A stretch of DNA of 59,654 nt from Segatella paludivivens DSM 17968 = JCM 13650 (GCF_000373185.1 NZ_KB890641.1:1-59654), one strand, 5' to 3'. Numbered from the stretch's first letter, positions 1 to 8,821 are shown. Numbers and translations: made by a program. Notes: generated from the sequence alone by a model not told the origin.

Positions 1-1063
1 CAAGACGTCTGCGTGCAATCATTTCCTCTTCAAAGTCCCATGAATCAGGAGCCACCCATGCATTGCGGATACAGCTCCAACGACGGCATACATACACCTG
101 TGGCGGTGCAGACATTGGAACGGATTCTTTGCGTCGAGCATAGCGCACACCGTTTACAACCGTCTCATACTCACTTGGTCCTGAAGTCTGTTCTTCTTGC
201 GTATTCATCAACAGTTTTCGTTTCGCCCGCTCAATGCCACGCCTCACAAGATCGTTGAATTCATTCTGTGTCTTGCGTCCCGGTAGCAACAGATTACGAA
301 GATATTTCTTGGCGTCACGAGGCTTGTAGCCCTGTTCTTCGTTGCATGCGCTCATGATAAGGCGTTTATCAAACCAGCTAATGAGTTGCTTGCGAATGGT
401 CATGTCAGAAAACAGTTTAATGCCCGTCTGCCCTTCCAATGTTTTCAACCAGTTTTCATCATCGAAAATAGAATTCATCTTCGTCAGAAAGACTGATGGT
501 GCTGCTGCCTTTACTACAGCGGTAGCAGTAGTTTCACTGTCGTTATATCTATTATCTTTATCTATATCTTTATCTACTATATAGTGGGGTTGCTGATTAT
601 CAGCGAGTTGCGGCGTTATTTTTGCAACTTTTTTTGAAAATGTTGCAACTTTGTTGGAACTTTTTTGATTTTTCTTCGAACTTTTAGTCGCCTTCTTTGT
701 CGTTTTATGAGCCTTTTTCTTCAACGTTTTCCACCCTTTGGCATAGGCTCTAAGCTCTGCTGCAGTGGGGTGTTCAGGCAATCCAATCGTAGTTCGCAGA
801 TAGGGACTGTAGAAGATGTCGCTGTCTTCAGGACTGCAAAACAATCCGTAGTTGTTGATGATGTCAAGCAGAAACTTTTTATTTTTTCCAATAGATCTTG
901 CAAGACTTGGAATGCTTATAAAACTTCCGAGTCCATTTACGCGGTCAACGAGGTATTCAAAGATAAACGTTATTGCTCCACGTCCTTCAAGACGATGTTC
1001 GAGGTCTAGTTTCTGCATTTCCTCACAATTAAGGAAATCAGATGATAACATATAAAATTGCAT
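1..1063 (-). CDS. Lin1244/Lin1753-like mobile-element protein, C-terminus off window
   Basis: Read by hand on the minus strand: ATG at 1063 and an unbroken frame of 354 codons that leaves the window at base 1, so the C-terminus is missing. The first ~100 residues resemble the Lin1244/Lin1753-like N-terminal domain (DUF4373-type) of phage and integrative-element replication modules: a helical start (DLEHRLEGRGAITFIFEYLV) followed by a winged-helix-like stretch. Next come a very Lys-rich linker (~105-135), a low-complexity acidic and Ala-rich stretch, and a second folded region. The start lies 3 bp after the stop of the M15 peptidase gene, so the two are probably co-transcribed. A role in DNA replication of a mobile element is inferred from the domain family; no catalytic residues are visible. 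Confidence 0.7.
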   Translation of the reverse strand, partial: MQFYMLSSDFLNCEEMQKLDLEHRLEGRGAITFIFEYLVDRVNGLGSFISIPSLARSIGKNKKFLLDIINNYGLFCSPEDSDIFYSPYLRTTIGLPEHPTAAELRAYAKGWKTLKKKAHKTTKKATKSSKKNQKSSNKVATFSKKVAKITPQLADNQQPHYIVDKDIDKDNRYNDSETTATAVVKAAAPSVFLTKMNSIFDDENWLKTLEGQTGIKLFSDMTIRKQLISWFDKRLIMSACNEEQGYKPRDAKKYLRNLLLPGRKTQNEFNDLVRRGIERAKRKLLMNTQEEQTSGPSEYETVVNGVRYARRKESVPMSAPPQVYVCRRWSCIRNAWVAPDSWDFEEEMIARRRL

Positions 1064-1066
1064 GAT

Positions 1067-1498
1067 TTAGTGTGTTTTAATTCTTAGATATTGATGTCTG
1101 TTCTCGTGTCTTTCTGTATGGCTCACGTGCAGCCAATGGGCTGTTGGCGAAGACTCTACAATCAACTGATCGTAGTCGGCATAATGCTTGAACAACGGAA
1201 CGAGTTCGCCAAGTTGTATTTTCCAGCAATCAGCATCCAAATGGATGTCAACGGCTTCGCCTCTGATATGCTGACTGCTTCTCTTTCCCCCTACACTTGC
1301 ATTATATTTAACGCTGCGATACCACGAGTTAACGATAAGCGGTCGGTTAATGCGGCATCTCACGGGTTCAAGACACGTCTCAGCAAGTCTTCGGGCATTG
1401 TTGATAACCGTATTATCAACGTCCTCGCTACACGTTTTCACTACTTCAGCAACTAAGAAATGTTGCGAAATTCTTTCTTTCAGATCAAGATCCATCAT
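1067..1498 (-). CDS. Peptidase M15-like (D-Ala-D-Ala carboxypeptidase fold) protein
   Basis: 143 aa with no signal peptide. It matches the small M15A-type zinc peptidase fold of phage endolysins and mobile-element murein hydrolases. SSQHIRGEAVDIH carries the SxHxxGxAxD zinc-binding motif (His and Asp ligands), and HWLHVSH near the C-terminus supplies the third ligand region. These enzymes cut peptidoglycan stem peptides. Two ATGs stand in tandem (1498 and 1495); the first is used here. It is first in a two-gene unit with the Lin1244-like gene, 3 bp between stop and ATG. In Bacteroidales such an amidase or M15 gene often accompanies HU, smalltalk and VirE genes; those occur about 53 kb away in this window, not here. 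The lack of an export signal suggests holin-dependent or lysis-dependent release, which is an inference. Confidence 0.8.
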   Translation of the reverse strand: MMDLDLKERISQHFLVAEVVKTCSEDVDNTVINNARRLAETCLEPVRCRINRPLIVNSWYRSVKYNASVGGKRSSQHIRGEAVDIHLDADCWKIQLGELVPLFKHYADYDQLIVESSPTAHWLHVSHTERHENRHQYLRIKTH

Positions 1499-1548
1499 TG
1501 TGTTTTTATAAGGTAATAAAGTTTACAATATATACGAGGGCTTAATAA

Positions 1549-1575
1549 TGCCCCCATCCTTAAAGGACAGGGGCA
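1549..1575. other. Nested GC-rich hairpin upstream of the M15 gene
   Basis: TGCCCC (1549-1554) pairs with GGGGCA (1570-1575); inside, TCCTT and AAGGA pair around one A, separated from the outer stem by CA/CA internal bulges. No T-run follows on either strand, so it is not a canonical terminator. It sits ~50 bp upstream of the M15 start and could lie in that transcript's 5' leader. Confidence 0.4.
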
Positions 1576-1833
1576 ACGTTAAACACATCTTCCATATAAA
1601 TCCAGCATCAGAGATAATTGCGAGCTGGTTGATAATACATTGCATTACATTCATAAGTATGAAAATATTATTACCTTTGTTTATGTAAAAATTACACATG
1701 CAAAGATAATAATATACGTAATTTCATACAATGTTCGCCGTTATTAATTGAAAAATGGCTTACAATGTTAAATTGCAATATACTGTTAGCCAATGTATTG
1801 TACATTGAAAGCCAAAAATATTTAACACTTGTG

Positions 1834-1863
1834 GCGATTATAAGCGATTATAAGCGATTACAA
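1834..1863. repeat. Three tandem 10-bp repeats (iteron-like)
   Basis: GCGATTATAA occurs at 1834-1843 and 1844-1853, and GCGATTACAA at 1854-1863. Exact 10-bp spacing places the copies on one helix face. They lie next to a replication-type gene pair, but no initiator is identified. Confidence 0.5.
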
Positions 1864-2042
1864 AATTCAGCATTTAGAAGATGAATCGTTGATTTTCGTT
1901 ATAAATTTAGGGAAAAACAATAGTTTACAAAGTGGTGTAAGTATGAACTCTTTTATAAATAATCACATTTCATTATAAATAAAAGATCTCACGATAAAAA
2001 GGATTTATCGTGAGAACTATATTAATAGGAGCATCTAAAGAT

Positions 2043-2450
2043 TTAGAAGATCTCTTTAATCATTTTCAACAGCGTTTTAAGATTAAACTGATGTCCATTA
2101 TAGCGAAAGTCGTCCATCAGTGTCATAGCTAGTTTACGACGTTCGTTAATGTCAGTATGGAGTTGCTTTATCTTCAGAGCACTCGTGTTTTCTTTATAAA
2201 ACATCAGGAAGCCTTTAATAAATCTGGTACGGATGTTTATTCTATATTTTATGCCGTCATACATTAATAATAAGGAATCAGAATTAACAAGCAGTTCGAC
2301 TTCCTCTTTGACTTTAATCATATCTTTTGAGTTTCTCAGCATGCCCCAGATATAATTGAAAATATATTCGCATTCCTCATATTTGCTTTTAATAATAATT
2401 TTAGGGTCAGGCTCATGATTATCAAATTGATTATTTGGATTATCTATCAT
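2043..2450 (-). CDS. Hypothetical protein, 135 aa
   Basis: Not recognised. The protein starts Asn/Asp-rich and acidic, then is largely helical with charged and aliphatic heptad-like runs, and ends in a basic amphipathic helix (LKTLLKMIKEIF). There is no signal peptide or TM segment. The ATG at 2450 follows an A-rich, SD-poor leader, as is common in Bacteroidetes. It stands alone between the left-edge mobile module and the repeat array, and codon use looks normal for the window. It could be a small cargo gene of an old mobile element. Confidence 0.5.
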   Translation of the reverse strand: MIDNPNNQFDNHEPDPKIIIKSKYEECEYIFNYIWGMLRNSKDMIKVKEEVELLVNSDSLLLMYDGIKYRINIRTRFIKGFLMFYKENTSALKIKQLHTDINERRKLAMTLMDDFRYNGHQFNLKTLLKMIKEIF

Positions 2451-3120
2451 TTTTTGTTGTTTTAAGTTTATAATTTAGATTCTGAACCAAAGCAAAACGT
2501 GTATCGGGCTTGTGTTCATGTAAAGGGACATGAATTATTGGCAATTCATGGACTCACCCCGTCTAATCACATAGTGTTCTGACACGGCATTTATTTTTGG
2601 TATGAGATTGCAAACATTGCCACATCAAACTTATTGAGTCGTTCAAACATGAGGCAAGTAGTATGTTTCTCATTCAGATTTTTTTTATCTGTATCACAAA
2701 GGTATAAATATATATTTTAACAGCAAAATAATAAACAATAAAATTTCATATTGTGCTTACATAAAAGATTACTCGCGAAACGAGAAAACAAACATTTGTT
2801 GGGCTTATAGCAACATTTGAGTGATTTAAGCAAACAAATGAGTGAATTTATATATATGTTTACAATATATAAAAAGATAAATATTATATACAATACACAA
2901 AATATATCATCTAACTTATTGATTATCTATGCAATATTTATAATCCATATATAGTGATTTTAACTAAAATAAACAAAGATTTACGCATTCATCATCAGCA
3001 ACATTATTTACTTTTTTGCGTAAAATCACGGCGATATTGAAGCTCCATGCACATAATTGAGTGGAAAAAGCCAACAAATGTTTGGATTTCTAGATTGTGT
3101 ATTTTAAATGTGACTTATTG
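2451..3120. other. AT-rich intergenic region without genes
   Basis: No ORF with a credible start. There is a short hairpin TTCATGT/ACATGAA (2515-2521 with 2528-2534) and then long A/T tracts up to the repeat array. No function is assigned. Confidence 0.6.
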
Positions 3121-3863
3121 TTTCGTCTGCGATTATCTGCGTGATCAGCGAGAGACATTGTGGTTTCTTCTGTGCAGATTGTTTGAGTACTCTTACGTGT
3201 TATTCTCCCGCAGATAACGCAGATTGCGCAGAGGAATGCAGCAAGCTGCATTATTTCGCAGAGAAAGACAGGTTGGAGTTAATTTTGATTGGGGTTATTT
3301 ATGGCTTGTTGTTTTGGGGTTCGTCTGCGATTATCAGCGAGATCTGCGAGAGACATTGGGGTTTCGTTGTGCGGATTGATTGAGTACTCTTGCGTATTAT
3401 TCTCTCGCAGATAGCGCAGATCACGCAGACGAATGCAGCGGGCTGCATTATTACGCAGAGAAAGACAGATTGGTGAGGTAATTGTTCTTATGCGGTTATT
3501 TGGGGTTTGTTGTTTTGGGTTTCGTCTGCGATTATCAGCGAGAGACTTTGGGATTTCTTCTGTGCGGATTGATTGAGTACTCTTACGTGTTATTCTCCCG
3601 CAGATAGCGCAGATCACGCAGACGAATGCAGCAAGCTGCATTATTTCGCAGAGAAAGACAGATAGGTGAGGTAATTGTTCTTTTGCTGTTATTTGGGGTT
3701 TGTTGTTTTGGGTTTCGTCTGCGATTATCAGCGAGATCTGCGAGAGACACATTGGGGCTTCATCTGTGTGGATTGATTGAGTACTCTTGCGTGTTATTCT
3801 CCCGCAGATAGCGCAGATTGCGCAGAGGAATGCAGCAAAGCTGCATTATTTCGCAGAGATTAT
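3121..3863 (-). repeat. Repeat array A: about four palindromic ~195-bp units
   Basis: Each unit contains a palindromic core of the type AATGCAGCNNGCTGCATT (cores near 3236, 3432, 3626 and 3831, with the central bases varying), TCTGCG/CGCAGA-rich arms, and a GAGTACTC palindrome in a conserved tail. The array is inverted relative to arrays B, C and D. Spacing between cores is about 196, 194 and 205 bp. The downstream edge falls just after a core. Small ORFs here come from the repeats and are not genes. Confidence 0.9.
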
Positions 3864-3900
3864 AGCGTGTGGTATTCTCTTAATGATTACGCAGATTCTT

Positions 3901-5418
3901 TTACTTTACAATGTCTTGTTTGCTTTTATAATAGTCTTCTTTTGCTTTATTAATTTCATATTCGCTATATCTTAGTTGATATTTTTTTTCATAACATCCT
4001 TGAATATAAAATTCAAATTCTTCTTTTGTAAATTCGCTATGCCTACCATGAGTTGAAGATTCAAGGTTATACTCAGATCTTATATTAAAGAATAACATAG
4101 AGCCTCTATAGTATCTATCAACGGTTCTCATATTTTTTGTAAAGCCAAATTCTTCATAATCTTCATTGTCATCATAAATTTCGTGGGGAGCATAATTACC
4201 AGGAGATAGTTCAGTAAGAAATTCTTCAGTTTCAGTAACATCTTTACTATTTGGTTTTGCAAATATAGGGGTTATAGTATTAACAGGATCTAATCTAAAG
4301 TAATTCCATCTATCTACAATTCCTATTGAATAAAAGGTTAAAGATTTAACTGGATACAAAATTGGCATTCCTAGATCAAGTTCTAGAAATCCATCCACAT
4401 TTGCTCTTTTTGCTCCCATGAGATTCATACCTCCACGAGGAAGAAATGTATAAACAAATCCACTATATATAGATAATATATTGATTATTTTTATTATATC
4501 ATCAATATTATCCCATTCAGCTTTTCTAGGTATTCCTTCGGGAAATATTTTATGAAGCGTTTCATCCCATTGTATCCCATTTCTATTAAAAAAATCATCA
4601 TTTACGTCTACCCAACCTTTGAAAGCATTAAGAAGTTCTTCTGCGTCTAATCGCTTATCAGGATTATGATCTGTACACGCATGAAGCATTTCATCTAAAA
4701 GCTTACAGTATGGTTCTTCAAATGAACAATTTCCATCAAAACTACCTAATTTAAATTTAGACAATGCTATTGTTGAATCAGCAGAGTATTGCCCCTCAAA
4801 GCATTGATAGTTATCCGTCAAAATCATCCATATCGTTTTAGCCATTGAATAGATATCAGCCTTAAACTTATTTGCATTATAAGACTGATCGCGTTCCATT
4901 TCTGGCGCTATCGTTCTCTTAGCTCCAATTCGCTCATTACTCTGAGGTTTTGTTATTCTTTCTTCTTTCTCTATAAATAGTAATCCAAAATCCGAAAAAT
5001 AATAATTATTATTATAAACTAATATGTTTTCTGGTTTAATATCTCTATGCGCAAGACCTCTTTTATGTAATTGCGACAACTTATACAATAAACACTCAAT
5101 GGCAACACACTTTTCTCTAAGAGTTTTAAATTCAAAATTCTGTATAGGTTTGCAAAGTGGCATAGTATAATAGATACACTCATCTGTATTATTAAATTCA
5201 AAGACAGGTAAGATTATTTTATTGGTAACTAAATCTGGATATGATTTCCCAAATTCAGCCTCACGTATGAATCTTGCTTTTTTTTCTTCATTGCCACTTT
5301 TATTATCTAATCTCTTTAATGCACAATTCTCTCCTTTATCATTTTTTGTCTTGAATACACTGGCATTTCCGCCTTGGCCTATTAATTCAACTTTATATCC
5401 ATTAATATTTTTGCTCAT
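3901..5418 (-). CDS. Hanks-type Ser/Thr protein kinase with long unknown C-terminal region
   Basis: 505 aa, ATG at 5418. The kinase domain spans residues ~7-270 with all key motifs: Gly-rich loop GQGGNASVF (14-22), ATP-binding Lys35 in ALKRL, catalytic HRDIKPEN (Asp126, Asn131), DFG (143-145) and APE (171-173). It should therefore be catalytically active. Residues ~290-505 have no TM helix and no PASTA or other domain I recognise, and are rich in aromatic and acidic residues; they probably sense or bind a partner. Stand-alone cytoplasmic kinases with unknown C-terminal modules are frequent in defence and signalling islands. Here it lies between repeat array A and a divergent small secreted-protein gene. 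The substrate is unknown. Confidence 0.9.
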   Translation of the reverse strand: MSKNINGYKVELIGQGGNASVFKTKNDKGENCALKRLDNKSGNEEKKARFIREAEFGKSYPDLVTNKIILPVFEFNNTDECIYYTMPLCKPIQNFEFKTLREKCVAIECLLYKLSQLHKRGLAHRDIKPENILVYNNNYYFSDFGLLFIEKEERITKPQSNERIGAKRTIAPEMERDQSYNANKFKADIYSMAKTIWMILTDNYQCFEGQYSADSTIALSKFKLGSFDGNCSFEEPYCKLLDEMLHACTDHNPDKRLDAEELLNAFKGWVDVNDDFFNRNGIQWDETLHKIFPEGIPRKAEWDNIDDIIKIINILSIYSGFVYTFLPRGGMNLMGAKRANVDGFLELDLGMPILYPVKSLTFYSIGIVDRWNYFRLDPVNTITPIFAKPNSKDVTETEEFLTELSPGNYAPHEIYDDNEDYEEFGFTKNMRTVDRYYRGSMLFFNIRSEYNLESSTHGRHSEFTKEEFEFYIQGCYEKKYQLRYSEYEINKAKEDYYKSKQDIVK

Positions 5419-5745
5419 ACAAATTATTATTTTAGTACTTAGTATTTAGTATATTAAGTGTATTTGACGAATTTCATCATTATTAGTTTGGTAATCTGTG
5501 AAAATGTCGTATCTTCGTAGTAAAAAATATAACAAGATCAACAATGTTCACAAAGGACAAAGTTAATGAAATATTTTGTATATCAGACAATTTCTGCAAG
5601 TTTTTTTTACACGACAAAGAAATGTCAATTTATAAAACACATCGTAGAATATCTATATTTAAGTAAACGATTAAATTATCCAGAAACTAAAAGGGGTCCA
5701 AATCGATCCCTTTATAAAAAGACAATACATAAAGAAAGTAAGCTC
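5419..5745. other. Divergent intergenic region: kinase / small secreted protein
   Basis: It holds a plus-strand promoter (5487-5517) and a long leader to the ATG at 5746. The leader contains an imperfect hairpin AAAGGGGTC/GATCCCTTT near 5691-5714. An in-frame upstream ATG at 5566 exists, but the residues between it and 5746 look like non-coding translation. Confidence 0.5.
5487..5517 (+). promoter_or_regulatory. Promoter for the small secreted protein
   Basis: -33 TTTG at 5487-5490, 19-bp spacer, -7 TATCTTCG at 5510-5517 (one mismatch to TAnnTTTG). It predicts a leader of more than 220 nt. Confidence 0.5.
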
Positions 5746-5946
5746 ATGAGAAAGTTATTCCCAATAATAATACTAGCAGCCTGTTCACTGGTTGCATTAG
5801 CAGGCAAGCCACGAGCTAAGAAAGCAGCAAAGAAGACCGTTACAACGCATCAAAAGAAACAGACGGCAACTAAGCACGACACGACAATCATCAAGTTTAA
5901 TCCCGATTCAGTTGCTGATGCTCCAGAAGGTGTGTTTGCTCAGTAA
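5746..5946 (+). CDS. Small secreted basic protein, 66 aa
   Basis: The start at 5746 is preferred because MRKLFPIIILAACSLVALAG is a textbook signal peptide; the longer in-frame reading from 5566 would bury it. The mature part is a Lys/Ala/Thr-rich low-complexity stretch (KPRAKKAAKKTVTTHQKK) followed by an acidic tail ending FAQ. No known domain. Ala-Cys in the signal h-region might act as a weak lipobox, but Ala-Gly-Lys looks more like signal peptidase I cleavage. It is transcribed away from the kinase and convergent with the Rx4H-protein gene at 5981. Function unknown. Confidence 0.55.
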   Translation: MRKLFPIIILAACSLVALAGKPRAKKAAKKTVTTHQKKQTATKHDTTIIKFNPDSVADAPEGVFAQ

Positions 5947-5980
5947 AGAGAGAGGAAACTACTTTTTACTAAATTTATTT

Positions 5981-6649
5981 TTATTTACTATCTATCTTCA
6001 TTAAAATTCCTAATGATCCTGCTGTTGCTCTTAAAAATATAGCATAGCTAAATAGAATAGAAAACACATCATCAACATTGATCTCATATATATCTTCAAT
6101 AAAAGAAAAAGGATTAAAATCTCCTTCTCTTTCTTGAAAATGTACTAAAGTATCTCTCAATTGTTTTGTATTATTGTTTTCCAACTCATCTCTAAATATC
6201 TTTATGTGTTTAACAAATAAATCATATATTTTAGGAGAATCAATTTCAAACTTATTATATATTTGATATAGTAATGAACTTTTAATCATCTTATCATCGC
6301 CTTTCTTGCTGTTGAAACCGATTAATCTTTTACATCCTTCTTGCATCGTTATAATTCCATTTTTAATCAAAGGTAGTTCCTCTTTTATTGATTTTGATAG
6401 AAGTAAATTTTTAAGAACAATATTATTTTCCATTGCAAGAACGGCTATAAAAGCAAATGTTCGTCTATACCGTTGTGAGGGATCTATAAATGGTTTATTA
6501 AACCTATTCAACAATTTTATTCCATCTCTAAATACTTTATCTACTTGACTCATCTCTTTTATTTGAGAGTAAAGAAAATCTATTTCAGAAGACAAAGTTT
6601 CGATTATGGAGTTACGCTCTTCTTCTCCTTGGTATAATGTTACAGGCAT
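5981..6649 (-). CDS. All-helical protein with an Rx4H (HEPN-like) motif, 222 aa
   Basis: Not recognised by family. The protein is predicted almost entirely alpha-helical and soluble. RDTLVH (residues 165-170) fits the Rx4-6H signature of HEPN ribonuclease folds and sits in a charged helix (RDELENNNTKQLRDTLVHF), as expected for that fold; this is suggestive only. The ATG at 6649 lies 13 bp after the stop of the two-TM protein gene, so the two are probably translated from one message. Alternatively it could be a helical scaffold with no nuclease role. No other catalytic motif is visible. Confidence 0.6.
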   Translation of the reverse strand: MPVTLYQGEEERNSIIETLSSEIDFLYSQIKEMSQVDKVFRDGIKLLNRFNKPFIDPSQRYRRTFAFIAVLAMENNIVLKNLLLSKSIKEELPLIKNGIITMQEGCKRLIGFNSKKGDDKMIKSSLLYQIYNKFEIDSPKIYDLFVKHIKIFRDELENNNTKQLRDTLVHFQEREGDFNPFSFIEDIYEINVDDVFSILFSYAIFLRATAGSLGILMKIDSK

Positions 6650-6662
6650 AATGATTTATTTG

Positions 6663-7400
6663 TTATTTATAAAGTATGTCTGATTTTTCACCTTCAGATA
6701 TAGGATTGTTTGGATTAGCTAGAATTGCTTTTATTCGGTTGTTAAACAACGCCATCACTCTATTATATTCCATCTTGATGCGACAAAAATTACAATTATC
6801 TCTAATTTGTCTGTCATGATCGTATACGACATCGGTATATTCTTTAATAATATCTTTGAGTTCTTTATCATTAGTTGGATTACCTTCTACATTACACATA
6901 TACCGGCCATCTGGAAGACTTGTAATAAATTTTGTGAAATTCTGGTAGTTTATATCCATAATGTATTTCCTAAGCAATTTGAAAATCCAATCATATTCGG
7001 TTCTTTCAGTTTCTAGAGAAGCGATTAATGCCTTATGAAGTGAAGTAAATGCTTGTATGCTATAAGTCCACCCATTCTCTTGGTAGTAAACTAAAGTTGA
7101 AATAATATCAAAGCCCTCTTGCATTTCATTTTTTTGTGTCTTAATTATTTTATTTAAGACATCATTCATATATTGTAATTTATTCGTTAATTTACGTTGT
7201 TCGAGAATTTCTCTTTTAATTTCTAATGTATTAACAATTTGATATCCAATTAGCATAGTTACCGCAATACCTATAAATGTAGCGATAATACCAAGATATG
7301 TTTCACTTGTTATTACGAAAGGAACAATACGTAATAATGAAAAACCAATAGCAATTACGGATACTATCAATCCTATGATTGAAATAAAAGTATTTTTCAT
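6663..7400 (-). CDS. Two-TM membrane protein with cytoplasmic helical domain, 245 aa
   Basis: Two hydrophobic helices span residues ~4-26 and ~34-57. Then come a coiled-coil-like basic/acidic stretch (~60-95) and a soluble domain to the C-terminus with a Cys-x2-Cys pair (DNCNFCRIK). No family was recognised. It lies 13 bp upstream of the Rx4H protein gene and 46 bp downstream of the lipoprotein gene, so the three may form one transcript. The layout (membrane anchor plus helical cytosolic partner) resembles membrane-effector pairs of accessory islands, but that is an inference from architecture alone. Confidence 0.65.
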   Translation of the reverse strand: MKNTFISIIGLIVSVIAIGFSLLRIVPFVITSETYLGIIATFIGIAVTMLIGYQIVNTLEIKREILEQRKLTNKLQYMNDVLNKIIKTQKNEMQEGFDIISTLVYYQENGWTYSIQAFTSLHKALIASLETERTEYDWIFKLLRKYIMDINYQNFTKFITSLPDGRYMCNVEGNPTNDKELKDIIKEYTDVVYDHDRQIRDNCNFCRIKMEYNRVMALFNNRIKAILANPNNPISEGEKSDILYK

Positions 7401-7446
7401 ATGTTTATTATTTTAGTTTGAATTAATTTATACAGACTTACTTCAT

Positions 7447-7839
7447 TTATTTTATTTCAAATCCATTATTTCCAATTAAGTATCCTAATATATGTTCTTT
7501 ATCTTTTTCCGTTTTATTTGGAATCATATTTAATATATTATCACATCTAATTAATATATTCCCTTGTATATTATTATATTCTCCTTTTAAACCATTTGGG
7601 AAAATTACATACCCAAACTCCATTTTTTCTTCGTTTTCATAATCGCGGAACGTATAATAAATAATACAAACTGAATCTGTGGCGTAAACCACATTCTTAT
7701 CAGCAATATGTGCTTTTTCATCCTTTTGAAGTACTTCTCTTATGTGTTTGTCAAGATAAGAAAAAGCTTGATCTCTGCAATCATGATTTGAACATGAATA
7801 CAATAATAATATCAGAAATAAAGATAGTGCTTTCTTCAT
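7447..7839 (-). CDS. Putative small lipoprotein, 130 aa
   Basis: The start at 7839 is chosen because MKKALSLFLILLLYSCSNHD is a lipoprotein signal with lipobox LYSC; an upstream in-frame ATG at 7866 would add nine residues before it. After the lipidated Cys the mature protein has ~115 residues with alternating hydrophobic and charged positions suggesting a beta-rich fold, and several Asn/Asp turns. No domain was recognised. It would be anchored in the inner or outer membrane. It lies first in the lipoprotein, two-TM, Rx4H-protein series on the minus strand. Confidence 0.6.
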   Translation of the reverse strand: MKKALSLFLILLLYSCSNHDCRDQAFSYLDKHIREVLQKDEKAHIADKNVVYATDSVCIIYYTFRDYENEEKMEFGYVIFPNGLKGEYNNIQGNILIRCDNILNMIPNKTEKDKEHILGYLIGNNGFEIK

Positions 7840-8183
7840 GTGAATAATTATTTTATAATATAACAATAATACAGTAAGTATCTTAGTTGTAGATTAGATA
7901 TAAATACTAATAAGAAATATACTTATAATGTGTTTCATCATTTACAAACAATACTAAATTGTATTTAAGTATCGTCGTTTTTTAATGTCAAATAAACCTA
8001 TGTTGTTTACAAAAATACACCTTTATTTTATAACTTCCAAATATAAATAGGAATTTATTACCATTGTTACAAAAACATGCTCAAAAAATGAGTTCTTTTT
8101 TGAGCATGAAATATATAGGGTGTTCTAGTATTAATATCTTATGGACTGACGCCATAAACTTCTTCAGCAAATTATTAATGGAA
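7840..8183. other. Intergenic region with one strong hairpin
   Basis: Apart from the perfect hairpin at 8076-8108, nothing gene-like is visible in this AT-rich stretch. Confidence 0.55.
8076..8108 (-). terminator. 13-bp perfect hairpin terminator
   Basis: CATGCTCAAAAAA (8076-8088) pairs perfectly with TTTTTTGAGCATG (8096-8108) around a 7-nt loop. It lies ~75 bp downstream of the 105-aa minus-strand gene; because the T-run is inside the stem, its termination efficiency is uncertain. Confidence 0.55.
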
Positions 8184-8501
8184 TTACAGAATAATGCTAC
8201 TTAGCGTGCCCCAATACTCAATGTCAATGTGACTTATCGATGATTTTGGTCCAGAAGGTCCTGTTGCTTCTGCCAAGTTATTTCCTATTTCTAGACACGA
8301 TACATCTTTTTTTAAATTAAGATTGGATTTAATGAAGTCAAGTAACTTAATTATATAAGAGACTTCGGTAAAGGTCTTATCTGAAATCGACACTAGTATG
8401 TAATCATTCTCACATTTAAACCCTTCAGCAACAGATAGGTTAACTAAGGCTTCACCAACTTTGCTTCCACGATACTTTTCTAATTCATTTTTACTTATCA
8501 C
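8184..8501 (-). CDS. Hypothetical protein, 105 aa, GTG start
   Basis: Not recognised. The only plausible start is GTG at 8501, since the frame has no internal Met. A purine-rich AGAAAGGA lies ~27 nt upstream, too far for a normal SD, so the start is uncertain. The protein is soluble, with alternating helix and strand: an Asn-Glu-Leu helix, a central YILVSIS strand, a basic helix, then a Gly/Pro/Ser loop (ATGPSGPKSS) and a C-terminal IDIEYWG strand. It stands alone, followed by the 8076-8108 hairpin. It may be a small accessory gene or the remnant of a larger one. Confidence 0.45.
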   Translation of the reverse strand: MISKNELEKYRGSKVGEALVNLSVAEGFKCENDYILVSISDKTFTEVSYIIKLLDFIKSNLNLKKDVSCLEIGNNLAEATGPSGPKSSISHIDIEYWGTLSSIIL

Positions 8502-8778
8502 GATATTAATTGCTTAACGTCAGTCCTTTCTCTGACTTTAAATTTAAGCAAATATATAACTTTATTTCCGAAATTACATAAAAAGAGACAAATAGATACG
8601 TAGTTGCAACAAGACATACTATTTAATCATGTAAGCATCTCCCTACAAATTCTGGCAGCGCTATGATGTACCTGTTTCTTGCTAATGCCTCTTCTATATG
8701 CCATCTGCGGGAGAATCAAGTTGAAAACTATTTGAAGCTTATATAACTCAAAGCTATTCATTGTAAAGTTTCATATAC

Positions 8779-8821
8779 AAAAAAAATACCTTCACATGAT
8801 ATAGAATCATGCAAAGGTATT
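8779..8821 (-). terminator. Orphan rho-independent terminator
   Basis: AATACCTT/AAGGTATT (8785-8792, 8814-8821) encloses CATGAT/ATCATG around an ATAGA loop. On the minus strand it is followed by eight Ts. No gene precedes it on that strand within 1.2 kb. Confidence 0.65.

Larger units (their letters stand above)
1499..2042. other. Gene-free AT-rich intergenic region
   Basis: No convincing ORF on either strand. It contains a GC-rich interrupted hairpin at 1549-1575 and three 10-bp tandem repeats at 1834-1863, both listed separately. The rest is AT-rich sequence with loosely repeated acattg/caatgt words. Confidence 0.6.

Noticed and set aside
3141..3975. Several overlapping 60-157-codon ORFs on both strands
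   Set aside because: They lie inside or at the edge of repeat array A and repeat the same peptide words (CAICGRI, RHWGFV), so they come from the repeat and are not genes.
8640..8710. Coding remnant on the minus strand (HIEEALARNRYIIALPEF)
   Set aside because: Only about 28 codons with no recognisable family and no start; kept as a comment, not a feature.
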